64,000 nt of DNA, from assembly GCA_946480815.1 (NCBI GenBank), contig CAMLLB010000002.1, positions 62,001-126,000 of the forward strand, given 5' to 3'. The stretch comes from an uncultured Flavobacteriales bacterium. Its GTDB lineage: Bacteria; Bacteroidota; Bacteroidia; Flavobacteriales; Crocinitomicaceae. Positions 23,917-33,321 of this stretch are shown piece by piece (positions within the stretch are counted from its first letter, which is position 1; each line of letters begins with the position of its first letter). The notes under the pieces are model-generated. The model was not told the DNA's origin and searched no databases. It worked only from the letters and a program-made list of their open reading frames with translations. The translations under genes were made by a program, and so were the position numbers.

Positions 23917-24675
23917 TTATTTCCCTCCGTTCTCGTGCAAATCTTTCAGGCAGTTTTGATCAAAAACAGGAATGGGTGAATTTCCGATCAGATTGTCGAA
24001 AATACTTCCAGTCTCTGCTTCCCAATACATCAGACAATTCGAATTATCACAATGAGCACCGTGAGCTACATCCTGATGCGAGTTGTACATGGCTGAACCC
24101 AAATTCACCAATCCTAAAATGTGACCGAACTCATGATTAATAACTGTTGTTTCCAGCTTATACAATTCAGGTTCTGCAAATCCACCGGAATTGTCTTTGA
24201 GCGATTTCTCATAAATCACCATGGAGGTATTGTAATAAGCCTGACCGAGAACCATGGCCGAACCTGTATTCTCATTGGACGGACCATCCAGGAATATGAA
24301 ACAAGTTGCGAGATCCTTTCGATAGGTGAATTCTTCCCTGTTGTCATCTTCAATCGCTTTGACATCCGCGATTGAATAGGCGCTTTTTCCCTGTGCGCTG
24401 ATTTCCCTGAACACCACATTGATTCCATCCGGTTTATTGCAAATAGCCGTAATCATTTGTTTCAGGTTATCCACTGCCTGGTCTGTTGGCCTAAAACCGG
24501 TCATATAGATAATTTCGATGGTAATTGATTTGTAATTCTTATCCGAAAGAATATCATTGGCAGAGTAACCTACCTCCTGCCGGTGGAATTTCTTTATTCG
24601 ACGGTCACTGTCTTTTTTACAGGAATAAGGCAAAAATGCCAGGAGTAGCACAAAAATGAGATGAAGCGTACGCAT
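23917..24675 (-). CDS. Secreted lipoprotein zinc metalloprotease (metzincin-like)
   Basis: A 252-residue lipoprotein (signal peptide, lipobox LPYSC near residue 19). The zinc motif HEFGHILGLVN begins at about residue 180, and NCLMYW later supplies a Met-turn, so the fold is metzincin-like. The third zinc ligand position of the HExxHxxGxxH motif is Asn here rather than His or Asp; SHQD and HGAHCD follow soon after and may supply it. Proteins with a GLVN(L/I)GSxM segment of this kind occur in Bacteroidota. The substrate is unknown. Confidence 0.75.
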   Translation of the reverse strand: MRTLHLIFVLLLAFLPYSCKKDSDRRIKKFHRQEVGYSANDILSDKNYKSITIEIIYMTGFRPTDQAVDNLKQMITAICNKPDGINVVFREISAQGKSAYSIADVKAIEDDNREEFTYRKDLATCFIFLDGPSNENTGSAMVLGQAYYNTSMVIYEKSLKDNSGGFAEPELYKLETTVINHEFGHILGLVNLGSAMYNSHQDVAHGAHCDNSNCLMYWEAETGSIFDNLIGNSPIPVFDQNCLKDLHENGGK

Positions 24676-24726
24676 ACTGATCTGTTTTCAGAAAGATATT
24701 AATTTTCGGGAAAGAAAAAAACTAAT

Positions 24727-25122
24727 TTAAACAAGCGACCTGGCTACTATCAACCAAATAAATAATACAACAAAAACGATTGGTTTCAGTTTATGTGCTC
24801 CCTTTTGCTTTGCGAAAAGCATAAACAATCCAAACAATAGTAGTTGGATTAGAATAGAAATTAAGAGCATCAAATTACTATAATAAAGGACTGATGCTAT
24901 CAAAAACACAAAATGGAAAATGCTCAAAACAAGAGTTGGAACAGAATAACTTACCATAAGATACCCGAGCAATAAGATAGTATTGAAAATCCAGAAAATT
25001 TCAGCAACTCCTGCAGAAGGTGAAAGTCCTGCAGACTTTTGTAGAATCAAAAAGCCCCAATAATTCAATAAGACACAAATAAAAACATCAATAAGCAGAA
25101 TCAGAACAGTTTTCATTTTCAC
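24727..25122 (-). CDS. Small four-span membrane protein of unknown function
   Basis: No family is recognised. The 131-residue protein is almost wholly hydrophobic, with four predicted spans at about 5-25, 38-58, 62-85 and 88-125. It has no charged catalytic motif. It lies 51 bases upstream (in genome order, downstream on + coordinates) of the metalloprotease start on the same strand, so the two may be co-transcribed. Confidence 0.5.
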   Translation of the reverse strand: MKMKTVLILLIDVFICVLLNYWGFLILQKSAGLSPSAGVAEIFWIFNTILLLGYLMVSYSVPTLVLSIFHFVFLIASVLYYSNLMLLISILIQLLLFGLFMLFAKQKGAHKLKPIVFVVLFIWLIVARSLV

Positions 25123-25212
25123 AGATTAGCATGATTGGATGATTCAATAATTTAAAAGTATTCAAAAAAGGTGTGTTTTAAACTCGGAAATGTGATTTTT
25201 AACTTGAAAGTG

Positions 25213-25220
25213 TATCTTTG
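25213..25220 (+). promoter_or_regulatory. Candidate -7 box (TATCTTTG) for the carboxylase gene
   Basis: TATCTTTG fits TAnnTTTG and lies 20 bases before the ATG at 25241. A near-match TGTG to the -33 TTTG is found about 18 bases upstream. Confidence 0.45.
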
Positions 25221-25240
25221 GTGCCCACAAACCTTTTTTC

Positions 25241-26785
25241 ATGAAAGAGAAGAATGCTGAACTAATTCAAAAACGCGATGCTGCACAACTAGGTGGTGGA
25301 CAAGCGCGTATTGATAAACAACATGCCCAGGGAAAACTAAGTGCAAGAGAACGTGTAACTTTATTAATGGACGAAGGTTCATTCCAGGAAATCGGGATGT
25401 TTGTTGAGCATCGTGCTACTTCATTCGGATTGGAAAAAACGAAAAGCCCCGGTGATGGTGTAATCACGGGTTTCGGTACGATCCACGGAAGAGTTGTGTA
25501 TGTTTTCTCGCAGGATTTTACGGTCCTTGGCGGGTCTCTTTCCGAAACACATGCACAGAAAATCTGCAAAGTATTGGACCTTGCCATGAAAAATGGCGCT
25601 CCTGTTATCGGATTAAATGATTCCGGCGGTGCTCGTATCCAGGAAGGTGTTGTTTCATTGGCAGGTTATGCGGATATTTTCTATCGCAACACCCGTGCTT
25701 CGGGAGCAATTCCACAAATCTCTGTAATTATGGGGCCATGTGCCGGTGGAGCAGTGTATTCTCCTGCATTAACAGATTTTGTCTTCATGGTAGAAGATAC
25801 TTCCTACATGTTCGTAACCGGGCCAAACGTTGTAAAGACCGTAACACACGAAGAAGTTAGTTCGGAAGATTTGGGTGGAGCGAAAGCGCACGCTGAAAAA
25901 TCCGGAGTGACACATTTTACAGCCGCAAATGATGTGGAATGCTTACGAAAAGTACGTGAGTTATTGACGTACATGCCTCAAAATGCCATGGAGTTGGCCC
26001 CGCAATTCGGCACAGCTCTGTTTGCAAAAGAAAAATTAAGCCGCATTCAAACGATTGTTCCTGACAATTCAAATTTACCGTATGATATCCGTGAGATCGT
26101 TGATTGTTTAATCGATGACGATACCTTCCGTGAAGTACAAGCTGATTTCGCACCTAACATTGTAGTTGGATTTGCCCGTCTGGATGGAAGATCCATTGGG
26201 GTTATTGCAAACCAGCCGGCTTCCATGGCAGGAGTTTTGGATATTGATTCTTCCAGAAAAGGGGCACGTTTTGTGCGTTTCTGCGATTCATTCAATATTC
26301 CGCTTTTGGTACTGGAAGACGTACCGGGATTCTTACCGGGAACCGACCAGGAATGGAGAGGAATTATTACGCATGGAGCAAAATTATTGTACGCATTTTC
26401 TGAAGCGACTGTTCCAAGGATTACGGTAATTACACGTAAGGCTTACGGTGGTGCATTCGATGTAATGAACTCAAAAAACATTGGTGCAGACCTGAATTAC
26501 GCCTGGCCAACTGCTGAAATTGCCGTAATGGGAGCGAAAGGAGCTGCGGAAATCATCTTCAAATCCGAAATCGCTGCAGCTGAAGACAAGGAAGCGAAAT
26601 GGAAAGAAAAAGAAGCGGAATATGCCGACATGTTTGCTAATCCATACCGCGCAGCTGAAAGAGGTTTCGTAGATGCGGTGATTTTACCGGAGGAAACGCG
26701 TGCTACGCTGATCGCAGCGTTTAAATCTTTGGAGAAAAAATCGGAAACATTACCGAAGAAAAAACACGGAAACATTCCGTTATAA
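25241..26785 (+). CDS. Acyl-CoA carboxylase beta subunit (propionyl-CoA carboxylase type)
   Basis: A 514-residue carboxyltransferase subunit that moves CO2 from carboxybiotin to propionyl-CoA or a similar acyl-CoA. The crotonase-type oxyanion regions [10 protein letters not shown] and [12 protein letters not shown], and the C-terminal [16 protein letters not shown], are typical of PccB. No biotin carboxylase or biotin carrier gene is next to it, so its alpha partner is coded elsewhere. The gene ends just before a long perfect palindrome. Confidence 0.93.
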   Translation: MKEKNAELIQKRDAAQLGGGQARIDKQHAQGKLSARERVTLLMDEGSFQEIGMFVEHRATSFGLEKTKSPGDGVITGFGTIHGRVVYVFSQDFTVLGGSLSETHAQKICKVLDLAMKNGAPVIGLNDSGGARIQEGVVSLAGYADIFYRNTRASGAIPQISVIMGPCAGGAVYSPALTDFVFMVEDTSYMFVTGPNVVKTVTHEEVSSEDLGGAKAHAEKSGVTHFTAANDVECLRKVRELLTYMPQNAMELAPQFGTALFAKEKLSRIQTIVPDNSNLPYDIREIVDCLIDDDTFREVQADFAPNIVVGFARLDGRSIGVIANQPASMAGVLDIDSSRKGARFVRFCDSFNIPLLVLEDVPGFLPGTDQEWRGIITHGAKLLYAFSEATVPRITVITRKAYGGAFDVMNSKNIGADLNYAWPTAEIAVMGAKGAAEIIFKSEIAAAEDKEAKWKEKEAEYADMFANPYRAAERGFVDAVILPEETRATLIAAFKSLEKKSETLPKKKHGNIPL

Positions 26786-26792
26786 TATTTTA

Positions 26793-26842
26793 ATATAAAA
26801 CACGTAGGGGCGCGATTAATCGCGCCCCTACGTGTTTTATAT
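26793..26842. repeat. 50-bp perfect palindrome, core of GTAGGG...CCCTAC family
   Basis: Bases 26793-26842 are an exact inverted repeat with 25-base arms and no loop, centred between 26817 and 26818. The GC-rich core (26804-26831) runs from GTAGGGG to CCCCTAC and is flanked by AT-rich arms (ATATAAAACAC and its complement). It lies between the convergent carboxylase and recJ genes and overlaps the last six bases of recJ, including the stop codon. As RNA from either strand it gives a strong hairpin followed by T-rich sequence, so it may be a two-way terminator; its core also recurs elsewhere in the window. Confidence 0.8.
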
Positions 26843-28561
26843 CGTTTCCCGAATATCTCGCACCTGGATTTGCAAAGTCGTCCGGTTTTGCCAGGTATTT
26901 GTTTCCAGTGTAAACGCACAATCAAAAGCACAACCCGAAGCGATCAGATCTGCTTTATCCGCCATGTTGAATCCAATTGCAGAAAGTTCAATTCCCGAAA
27001 GCGGATCTACCAGGTCGAACTTCAAATGCGCCTCTTTCAAAAGACGTTGTTTACTTGCATAGGCGTTCCGAATACAAAATACCGGCTTGTCATTTCCCGG
27101 ACCAAACGGTTCCATTTGCTCCAGCATCCTGTAAATCCTTGGGACCTGAAGTACCGATTCACCTGCAAGGAATAGATCCGAAGCAGCAATTTCCAGGTCA
27201 ATGACCAATTCTTCCAGCTCATCCAGAGGCTGAATATTCTCCTGAACATATGCGTCAAAATGTTCTCTGAACAAAGCAATATTTTCCAATGGCAATGTTA
27301 ATCCGGCTGCGTATTGATGCCCTCCATATTGTGTGAGCAAATGCTCGCATGCCGTAATGGCGTCATACACATTAAAACCTGAGACCGAACGTGCAGAGCC
27401 GGTTGCTTCATTATTATTCTGCGTTAAAACAATCGTTGGCCGGTAGTGATGTTCAATTAAACGTGAAGCCACAATACCGACAACACCCTTGTGCCAGTCG
27501 GATTGGAAAACAACGGTCGATTTTCGGCTGAGAAACAACTCGTCTTCCGCAATCAATGCCAATGCTTCCTGGGTAGTCTGAGCATCCAGGATCCGTCTTT
27601 CGGAGTTGTATTCATCAATCTCGATTGCAATACCTTTTGCTTGTTGCTTCGATTCTGCAAGTAATAACTCAACTGCCCGTGAACCGCTTTTCAAGCGGCC
27701 CGCTGCATTGATCCGCGGTGCAATGGTAAAGACCACACTCGACAAATCGAGTGGGAAGGAACGCTGCGCCTGTTCAACCAATGCTGCAATTCCCGGACGC
27801 GGATTCTCATTCATTTGCCGGATTCCATGTTTACACAAGATCCGGTTCTCGCCTGTTACCGGAACAATATCAGCACCAATTGCAATCGCGACCAAATCCA
27901 GGTACTGAAACAATTCGTCCGCATTTTTCCCGGTCTTTGTGAACCAAGCCTGCAGCAGTTTAAATCCAACACCGCAGCCACACAATTCTTTGAACGGGTA
28001 CGTGCAGTTCGCCTGTTTCGGATCCAGTACAATGCAATCCGGAATTATGGCGCCGGGAGTATGATGATCACAAATAATAATATCCAGGCCCTTTTCCTTC
28101 GCATAGTTTACTTTATCGACTTCTTTGATCCCGCAATCCAGGGCAATTAACAAACTGCAGCCATTTTCCAAAGCAGTATCAATTCCTTTGTATGATAAGC
28201 CATAACCTTCTTCATAGCGGTCCGGAATGTAAAAATCAGCAGAAGCATAATTACGCAAAACACTGTAAACCAATGCTACTGAAGTAGTTCCATCCACATC
28301 ATAATCTCCAAAGATCATGATCCGTTGACCTGTATCAATTGCGGTTTGTAACCTTTCCGTGGCTTTGTGCATATTCAGCATAAGAAAGGGATCGTGCAAA
28401 TCACTTAATTCAGGAGTGAAAAATGAACGAATTTGGGGAAGTGTTGTAAGATCTCTTTGAGTAAGTAAGGATGCCATGATCGGGCTCACTTTCAGGTTGT
28501 CAACTGCGGCTTGAATTTTGTCAGGGCTTGGTGTTTGTTTGATAAACCAGTGTTTTTGCAT
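26837..28561 (-). CDS. recJ: Single-stranded-DNA-specific exonuclease RecJ
   Basis: A 574-residue DHH-family 5'-3' exonuclease used in recombination and mismatch repair. FGDYDVDGTTS (near 82-92), the DCG motif, ICDHHTPG and the DHHA1 motif YGGHQYAAG are all present, and the C-terminal OB-like region is complete. The length is normal. It starts only 25 bases from the divergent secreted-protein gene at 28587, so the two promoters must overlap coding ends. Confidence 0.95.
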   Translation of the reverse strand: MQKHWFIKQTPSPDKIQAAVDNLKVSPIMASLLTQRDLTTLPQIRSFFTPELSDLHDPFLMLNMHKATERLQTAIDTGQRIMIFGDYDVDGTTSVALVYSVLRNYASADFYIPDRYEEGYGLSYKGIDTALENGCSLLIALDCGIKEVDKVNYAKEKGLDIIICDHHTPGAIIPDCIVLDPKQANCTYPFKELCGCGVGFKLLQAWFTKTGKNADELFQYLDLVAIAIGADIVPVTGENRILCKHGIRQMNENPRPGIAALVEQAQRSFPLDLSSVVFTIAPRINAAGRLKSGSRAVELLLAESKQQAKGIAIEIDEYNSERRILDAQTTQEALALIAEDELFLSRKSTVVFQSDWHKGVVGIVASRLIEHHYRPTIVLTQNNNEATGSARSVSGFNVYDAITACEHLLTQYGGHQYAAGLTLPLENIALFREHFDAYVQENIQPLDELEELVIDLEIAASDLFLAGESVLQVPRIYRMLEQMEPFGPGNDKPVFCIRNAYASKQRLLKEAHLKFDLVDPLSGIELSAIGFNMADKADLIASGCAFDCAFTLETNTWQNRTTLQIQVRDIRETI

Positions 28562-28586
28562 AAATTTCCGTTTTCTTAAATAAGTT

Positions 28587-29231
28587 ATGAAAAAAGTTCT
28601 TCTTGTTTTTAGCCTTTTGGTACAATTTTTTAGTTTTTCTCAAAAAACCGTTCAGTTTTCAGATCCTCTTCCTTTTGGAAGCAGTTCACAACTTACCACT
28701 GATAAAATTCATTTTGGAAAATACAAAAGTAGCGATTCACAAGTGACTTATGTAATTGATGAAAAAGGTATTTCGATCGTTACTTTGGCTATTGCCAGCA
28801 TTAGCAGGGAGCAAGTCCGTGAATCCTCCAAATTGCAGGTAAGAGGCAATTATTTATTCGGGGTCAAGGCAAATGATTCCGTTCCATGCGTTTTGGAAGG
28901 GGAAAATTATTACTACGGAATTGAATCCAAATTGGTCATCGCAGGAGAAGGGTCCATGAATACATTTGTCAAAATCAATTCGAATAAATATGTGATCAAT
29001 TTCCATGAAGGCTCCTACTTCGAACCAAGCATTGTAACTTTCGCGGGGGGAAAAATGACAATTGTACACAGTGAATTGAACTACCAACCACTCTTTCAGT
29101 CTATTTTACAGGTAAATACAATTACCCGTTATGGGTCGGAAGTAGCGATTCTTGCACCTACTTTTGAGCAGTGGGAGCGCTTGGAGGCTTCCTTATTTAC
29201 AGGAAAAAAACTCGTTTACATCAAAGAATAG
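28587..29231 (+). CDS. Secreted protein of unknown function
   Basis: I do not recognise the family. The 214-residue protein starts with a signal peptide (about residues 1-19, ending FSFSQ) and then shows mostly beta-strand-like sequence with few cysteines (one, in SVPCVLEG). There is no lipobox and no sorting domain. It stands alone between recJ and tatA. Confidence 0.55.
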   Translation: MKKVLLVFSLLVQFFSFSQKTVQFSDPLPFGSSSQLTTDKIHFGKYKSSDSQVTYVIDEKGISIVTLAIASISREQVRESSKLQVRGNYLFGVKANDSVPCVLEGENYYYGIESKLVIAGEGSMNTFVKINSNKYVINFHEGSYFEPSIVTFAGGKMTIVHSELNYQPLFQSILQVNTITRYGSEVAILAPTFEQWERLEASLFTGKKLVYIKE

Positions 29232-29322
29232 ACCTTCATAAAATTCCTTAAAAAATTCGCCATTTTTCACCAAAACCAGATCAGTCGCAATTTTAACACA
29301 AAAGGTATCCGATATTTCCTTA

Positions 29323-29330
29323 ATTTTGCA
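29323..29330 (+). promoter_or_regulatory. Candidate -7 box (TAATTTTG) for tatA-gatA
   Basis: TAATTTTG fits TAnnTTTG and is 15 bases before the tatA ATG. A clear -33 box was not found, so this rests on the single element and position. Confidence 0.4.
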
Positions 29331-29344
29331 ACAAATTAGAAGTT

Positions 29345-29521
29345 ATGAAATTAGGTGCAACAGAAATTATTTTAATCCTTGCTGTAGTTCTTTTGTTATT
29401 CGGAGGTAAAAAAATTCCTGAATTAATGAAAGGTCTTGGAAAAGGGATCAAGGAATTTAAAGACGCTAGCAAAGGCGAAGACGGTTCTTCTGCTCCATCC
29501 ACTACGGAAGAGAAAAAATAG
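29345..29521 (+). CDS. tatA: Sec-independent translocase protein TatA/E
   Basis: A 58-residue protein, short enough to be missed by length filters. The layout is that of TatA: a single membrane span at about residues 5-19 ([17 protein letters not shown]), the FGGKKIPEL hinge, an amphipathic helix (about 24-42) and a loose acidic/polar tail. It forms the pore-like oligomer of the twin-arginine export system. gatA begins 20 bases downstream on the same strand, so the two may share a transcript. No tatC is in the window. Confidence 0.92.
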   Translation: MKLGATEIILILAVVLLLFGGKKIPELMKGLGKGIKEFKDASKGEDGSSAPSTTEEKK

Positions 29522-29541
29522 ATTAAGCCAATCCACACTAC

Positions 29542-30948
29542 ATGTATAAAACATTTTCGGAAGTTAAAGTTGCACTCTCCGCAGGTAAAACTGTGGAGAG
29601 TATCGTGCATTCCTACCTGGAGCAAATTGAAAAACACAAAGACCTGAATGCTTTTTTGGAAGTATTTACGGAAAGTGCGTTGGATCAGGCCCGCTTGGTG
29701 GATCAAAAACGAAACTCCGGAAAAGCGGGTAGATTGGCTGGAATGGTTATCGGTTTAAAAGATAACATCTGTTACAAAGGTCACGCAGTCAGTGCAGGAT
29801 CCAAAATCCTTGGAGGGTTTGAATCGCTATACTCTGCTACCGTTGTTGAACGACTTTTAGCAGAAGACGCTATTATTATCGGCCGTTTGAATTGCGATGA
29901 ATTTGCAATGGGAAGTTCCAATGAGACTTCTGCTTACGGACCGGTGAAAAACAATTTGAAACCTACACACGTGCCGGGAGGTTCTTCAGGAGGTTCGGCT
30001 GTTTCTGTCTCGGCAGGAATGTGTACGGTTGCATTGGGTTCCGATACCGGAGGTTCAATCAGACAACCGGCTTCTTTTACAGGAACTTTCGGATTTAAGC
30101 CTACTTACGGAAGAGTGAGTCGTTACGGGTTAATTGCCTATGCTTCCTCTTTTGATCAGATCGGGCCGTTTGCAAACAACCTGGAAGACATGGTTTTGGT
30201 GATGGAAATTATGGCAGGTAAAGATCCGATGGATGCAACCAGCTCTTCCAGACCACTTGGTTTTTCAACAGATATTCCCGCAATCGGGAAAAAGAAAATC
30301 GCTTATTTGAAGGAAGCACTTGAAAACGAAAATATTGATCCTGAAGTCCGTTCTATGATGGAAACAACCATCGCTGATTTACGTGAATTGGGTCATACCG
30401 TTGAAGGAGTAAGCTTCCCTTACCTGGAATATTTGGTTCCGACTTATTACGTTTTAACTACTGCGGAAGCATCTTCGAATCTTTCCCGGTTCGATGGTGT
30501 TCATTACGGTTATCAATCTCCTCAAGCAAAGGGAGTAGAACAAACCTATACGCTTTCCAGATCCGAAGGATTCGGAGCGGAAGTTAAAAGACGTATTATG
30601 GCCGGTACTTTCGTGCTTTCGCATGGATATTACGATGCATATTACACCAAAGGAATGAAGGTAAGACGTGTTTTGAAAAACAAAACCAAAGAGATCTTCA
30701 GTCAGTTTGACCTGATGATTTTACCGACAACTCCTTCCACTGCTTTTGAGTTCGGATCGATCAACGACCCGATCCAAATGTATCTGCAAGATATTTTTAC
30801 TGTACATGCGAACTTAACCGGAAATCCGGCCATTGCAATTCCGAAAGGAACGCATAGCAACGGATTGCCAATGAGTTTACAGATTATGGCTGACGATTTC
30901 AACGAAGAACTGATTTTCTCATTGGCTGATCAGATCAAACATAATTAA
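29542..30948 (+). CDS. gatA: Aspartyl/glutamyl-tRNA amidotransferase subunit A
   Basis: A 468-residue amidase-signature enzyme that supplies ammonia from glutamine for making Gln-tRNA or Asn-tRNA. The catalytic Lys is in GLKDNI (about residue 74), and the Ser-cisSer-Ser set is in GGSSGGSAVSV and SDTGGSIRQPASF. It is full length. The partner gatC is about 6.5 kb away on the other strand and gatB is not in the window, so the gat genes are scattered here. Confidence 0.95.
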   Translation: MYKTFSEVKVALSAGKTVESIVHSYLEQIEKHKDLNAFLEVFTESALDQARLVDQKRNSGKAGRLAGMVIGLKDNICYKGHAVSAGSKILGGFESLYSATVVERLLAEDAIIIGRLNCDEFAMGSSNETSAYGPVKNNLKPTHVPGGSSGGSAVSVSAGMCTVALGSDTGGSIRQPASFTGTFGFKPTYGRVSRYGLIAYASSFDQIGPFANNLEDMVLVMEIMAGKDPMDATSSSRPLGFSTDIPAIGKKKIAYLKEALENENIDPEVRSMMETTIADLRELGHTVEGVSFPYLEYLVPTYYVLTTAEASSNLSRFDGVHYGYQSPQAKGVEQTYTLSRSEGFGAEVKRRIMAGTFVLSHGYYDAYYTKGMKVRRVLKNKTKEIFSQFDLMILPTTPSTAFEFGSINDPIQMYLQDIFTVHANLTGNPAIAIPKGTHSNGLPMSLQIMADDFNEELIFSLADQIKHN

Positions 30949-30962
30949 TCCCCATTTTGCCT

Positions 30963-32558
30963 ATGAAACGATTCGGAATAGTACTTCTTTTGCTTTTTAT
31001 CACGTTGCTGAATTCTTCCAATTTGCTGGCGCAACGCAGAACCAAACCACCTGTTAAGGACACCGTAACGGGGGAAGTATTTATCCGAATAGTAGATCAA
31101 AGTCTGAGTCTTTATTACGACGATTTTACAAAAGGGATGAATTATGATTCAATCGTTGATGCATTGGATTATGAAGCAGGAGCAATTCCGCAATTTTCAG
31201 ATGAAGAGTATTGTAAGCGGTTAGCCAAATTGAATGAAGTTTCCACTTTTGGTTTCGATTGCAATAACGTTTCCCTTACAACCATCAAATTTTTTGCTCA
31301 AAATCGCCGGAATTTTGTCCGTGTAGCATTGGGTCGTGGCCGTTTGTACTTTGACCTGTATGAAGAGAAACTGGCTGAATATAATCTTCCGCTTGAATTG
31401 AAATACCTTTCGGTTATCGAAAGTGGCTTAAGACCGCAGGTTAAATCAAGAGCAGGAGCGCTTGGTTTGTGGCAATTTATGTATGCAACCGGAAAACAAT
31501 ATGGTTTGAAGGAAAATTCTTACATGGATGAACGCATGGACCCGGTAAAAGCAACAGATGCTGCTTGCCGTTACCTGAAAAAATTATTTGATATCTATGG
31601 TGACTGGAACCTGGCTTTAGCGGCCTACAATGCCGGACCGGGCAATGTAAACAAAGCAATTCGACGCTCAGGAGGTAAAAGGACTTATTGGGAAGTAAGG
31701 CCGTTTTTACCGCGTGAAACCCAGGGATATGTTCCGAATTTCATCGCCGCAACTTATTTAATGACTTACCATGCAGAGCACAACCTGCTTCCTGCTGAGC
31801 CAAAAATACACTTCTATCAATTGGATACGCTTTGCCTGAATCGTGGAATCCACATGCAAACCATTGAAAAACTGGTTTCCTGGAGCGTTGAAGACATTCA
31901 AAGCCTGAACCCGGTTTATAAAACTTCTTATATTCCCCCGACATTTCCAAGGCAATGTGTAACCGGACCACTTCAAAAAATCGGTTTGTTGGTTAGCCTG
32001 GAAGATTCACTTTACGCATTGGAGCAACGCATTTACGGTTTAGGCGGGTACAAATTACCAACGGATGTGGCTGTTGATCCGCAAAATAATCAGTTAGTCA
32101 TTTCCAATCCCGTAAACAATAAAATTGAAGTTCCCAAAACAAAGGTTGTCACAACTATTAATTACACCTATCACAAAGTGAAAGCCGGTGAAAGTCTTGG
32201 GAGCATTGCTGCTCAATACAATGTTGCTATCCAGGAATTAATGGATTGGAACGATCTGACCACCGCGAGGATTACGGTAAACCAATTGCTGAAAATTCAG
32301 ACCAAGGTCAGTACAACCGTAGAAAATGAAGAATACCAGGAGGCGGTGATGGACAGCATTCAAAACGCAACCAATAAAACGGTTCCACCTGTCCAAACAC
32401 CACCTGTTGTTGCCAAAAGATATTATTCTATCCGAAGCGGAGACACCTTCTCCAAAATTGCTTCGAGACACGGGCTCACGATGAACCAGTTATCCCGTTT
32501 AAATCCGGGAGTTTCTCCAAGCCGCATTCGTGTAGGACAGCGTTTACGCGTAAAATAA
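30963..32558 (+). CDS. Lytic transglycosylase with two LysM domains (MltD-like)
   Basis: A 531-residue secreted murein hydrolase. The signal peptide is about residues 1-24. The SLT (goose-lysozyme-like) domain covers about 140-260, with the catalytic Glu in SVIESGLRPQV, then GLWQFM and AAYNAGPGNV. Two LysM peptidoglycan-binding domains follow near 413-455 and 486-531, joined by a Thr/Pro-rich linker. It cleaves glycan strands to make 1,6-anhydro ends during wall growth. ATG 30963 is preferred over TTG 30957. The start is only 14 bases after gatA. Confidence 0.93.
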   Translation: MKRFGIVLLLLFITLLNSSNLLAQRRTKPPVKDTVTGEVFIRIVDQSLSLYYDDFTKGMNYDSIVDALDYEAGAIPQFSDEEYCKRLAKLNEVSTFGFDCNNVSLTTIKFFAQNRRNFVRVALGRGRLYFDLYEEKLAEYNLPLELKYLSVIESGLRPQVKSRAGALGLWQFMYATGKQYGLKENSYMDERMDPVKATDAACRYLKKLFDIYGDWNLALAAYNAGPGNVNKAIRRSGGKRTYWEVRPFLPRETQGYVPNFIAATYLMTYHAEHNLLPAEPKIHFYQLDTLCLNRGIHMQTIEKLVSWSVEDIQSLNPVYKTSYIPPTFPRQCVTGPLQKIGLLVSLEDSLYALEQRIYGLGGYKLPTDVAVDPQNNQLVISNPVNNKIEVPKTKVVTTINYTYHKVKAGESLGSIAAQYNVAIQELMDWNDLTTARITVNQLLKIQTKVSTTVENEEYQEAVMDSIQNATNKTVPPVQTPPVVAKRYYSIRSGDTFSKIASRHGLTMNQLSRLNPGVSPSRIRVGQRLRVK

Positions 32559-32565
32559 TCCGCTT

Positions 32566-33321
32566 ATGAGTTCGCTTGCAGTTGTCATCATCACGTTAAA
32601 CGAAGAGCGCAACATTGAGCGCTGCCTGAAGTCTGTCCGTGACCTGGCAGATGAGATCATTGTACTCGATGCATTTTCTACTGATAGAACAGCAGAAATC
32701 TGCGCAAAGTATTCCGTTCGCTTCGAACAAAGAGCCTGGGAAGGTTATTCGGCAAGTAAAAATTACCTGAACAGCCTTGTTTCTTCGGATTATATTCTTT
32801 CACTGGATGCAGATGAAGCTTTGAGCGAAGAATTGTATAAAGAGATTAAAGCTGAGAAGGAAAAAGGACTGTCCGGAACCTATTCTGTGAACCGTATGAC
32901 CAATTACATGGGGAAATGGATCCGTCACAGCGGTTGGTTCCCGGATATCAAACCCCGTTTATTTCCAAAAGAAGGATCTTACTGGTCGGGTGAATATGTT
33001 CATGAAGAATTGGTCCATCCTCCTTCCGAAGTGAAAATTTTCAAAGGCGTACTGGAACATTATTCCTATTATTCCTACGAAGATCACCGGGCAAGAGCTG
33101 ATAAATACTCACTTTTGACTGCACAAAAATTCCATGCAAAAGGAAAAAAAGCAGGCCCGTTGAAACCTGCAATTAGCGCTTTGGGTCGTTTTGTTGCAAT
33201 GTATTTTATTAAATTAGGCTTCCTGGATGGTTGGAAAGGATTTAAAATTGCTCAAATCAGCGCCCAATCAAACGTATTAAAATACAAAGAACTTAGAAGA
33301 CTGAATCGTGAAGGAAAATAA
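32566..33321 (+). CDS. Family 2 glycosyltransferase (LPS core type, WaaE/KdtX-like)
   Basis: A 251-residue GT2 enzyme. VVIITLNEERNIERCL, IIVLDAFSTDRT and the DxD-type SLDADEALS at about 83-91 are typical of LPS core beta-glucosyltransferases of the WaaE class, and so is HSGWFPD. It should act on the cytoplasmic face of the inner membrane in LPS or other surface glycan assembly. It overlaps the GT9 gene by 14 bases, and the two very likely work on the same glycan. Confidence 0.87.
   Translation: MSSLAVVIITLNEERNIERCLKSVRDLADEIIVLDAFSTDRTAEICAKYSVRFEQRAWEGYSASKNYLNSLVSSDYILSLDADEALSEELYKEIKAEKEKGLSGTYSVNRMTNYMGKWIRHSGWFPDIKPRLFPKEGSYWSGEYVHEELVHPPSEVKIFKGVLEHYSYYSYEDHRARADKYSLLTAQKFHAKGKKAGPLKPAISALGRFVAMYFIKLGFLDGWKGFKIAQISAQSNVLKYKELRRLNREGK

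Noticed and set aside
25241..26785. Link of the acyl-CoA carboxylase gene to the pigment locus as a malonyl-CoA supplier
   Set aside because: The gene is 6 kb away, has its own promoter-like box and resembles propionyl-CoA carboxylase; no evidence ties it to pigment synthesis.
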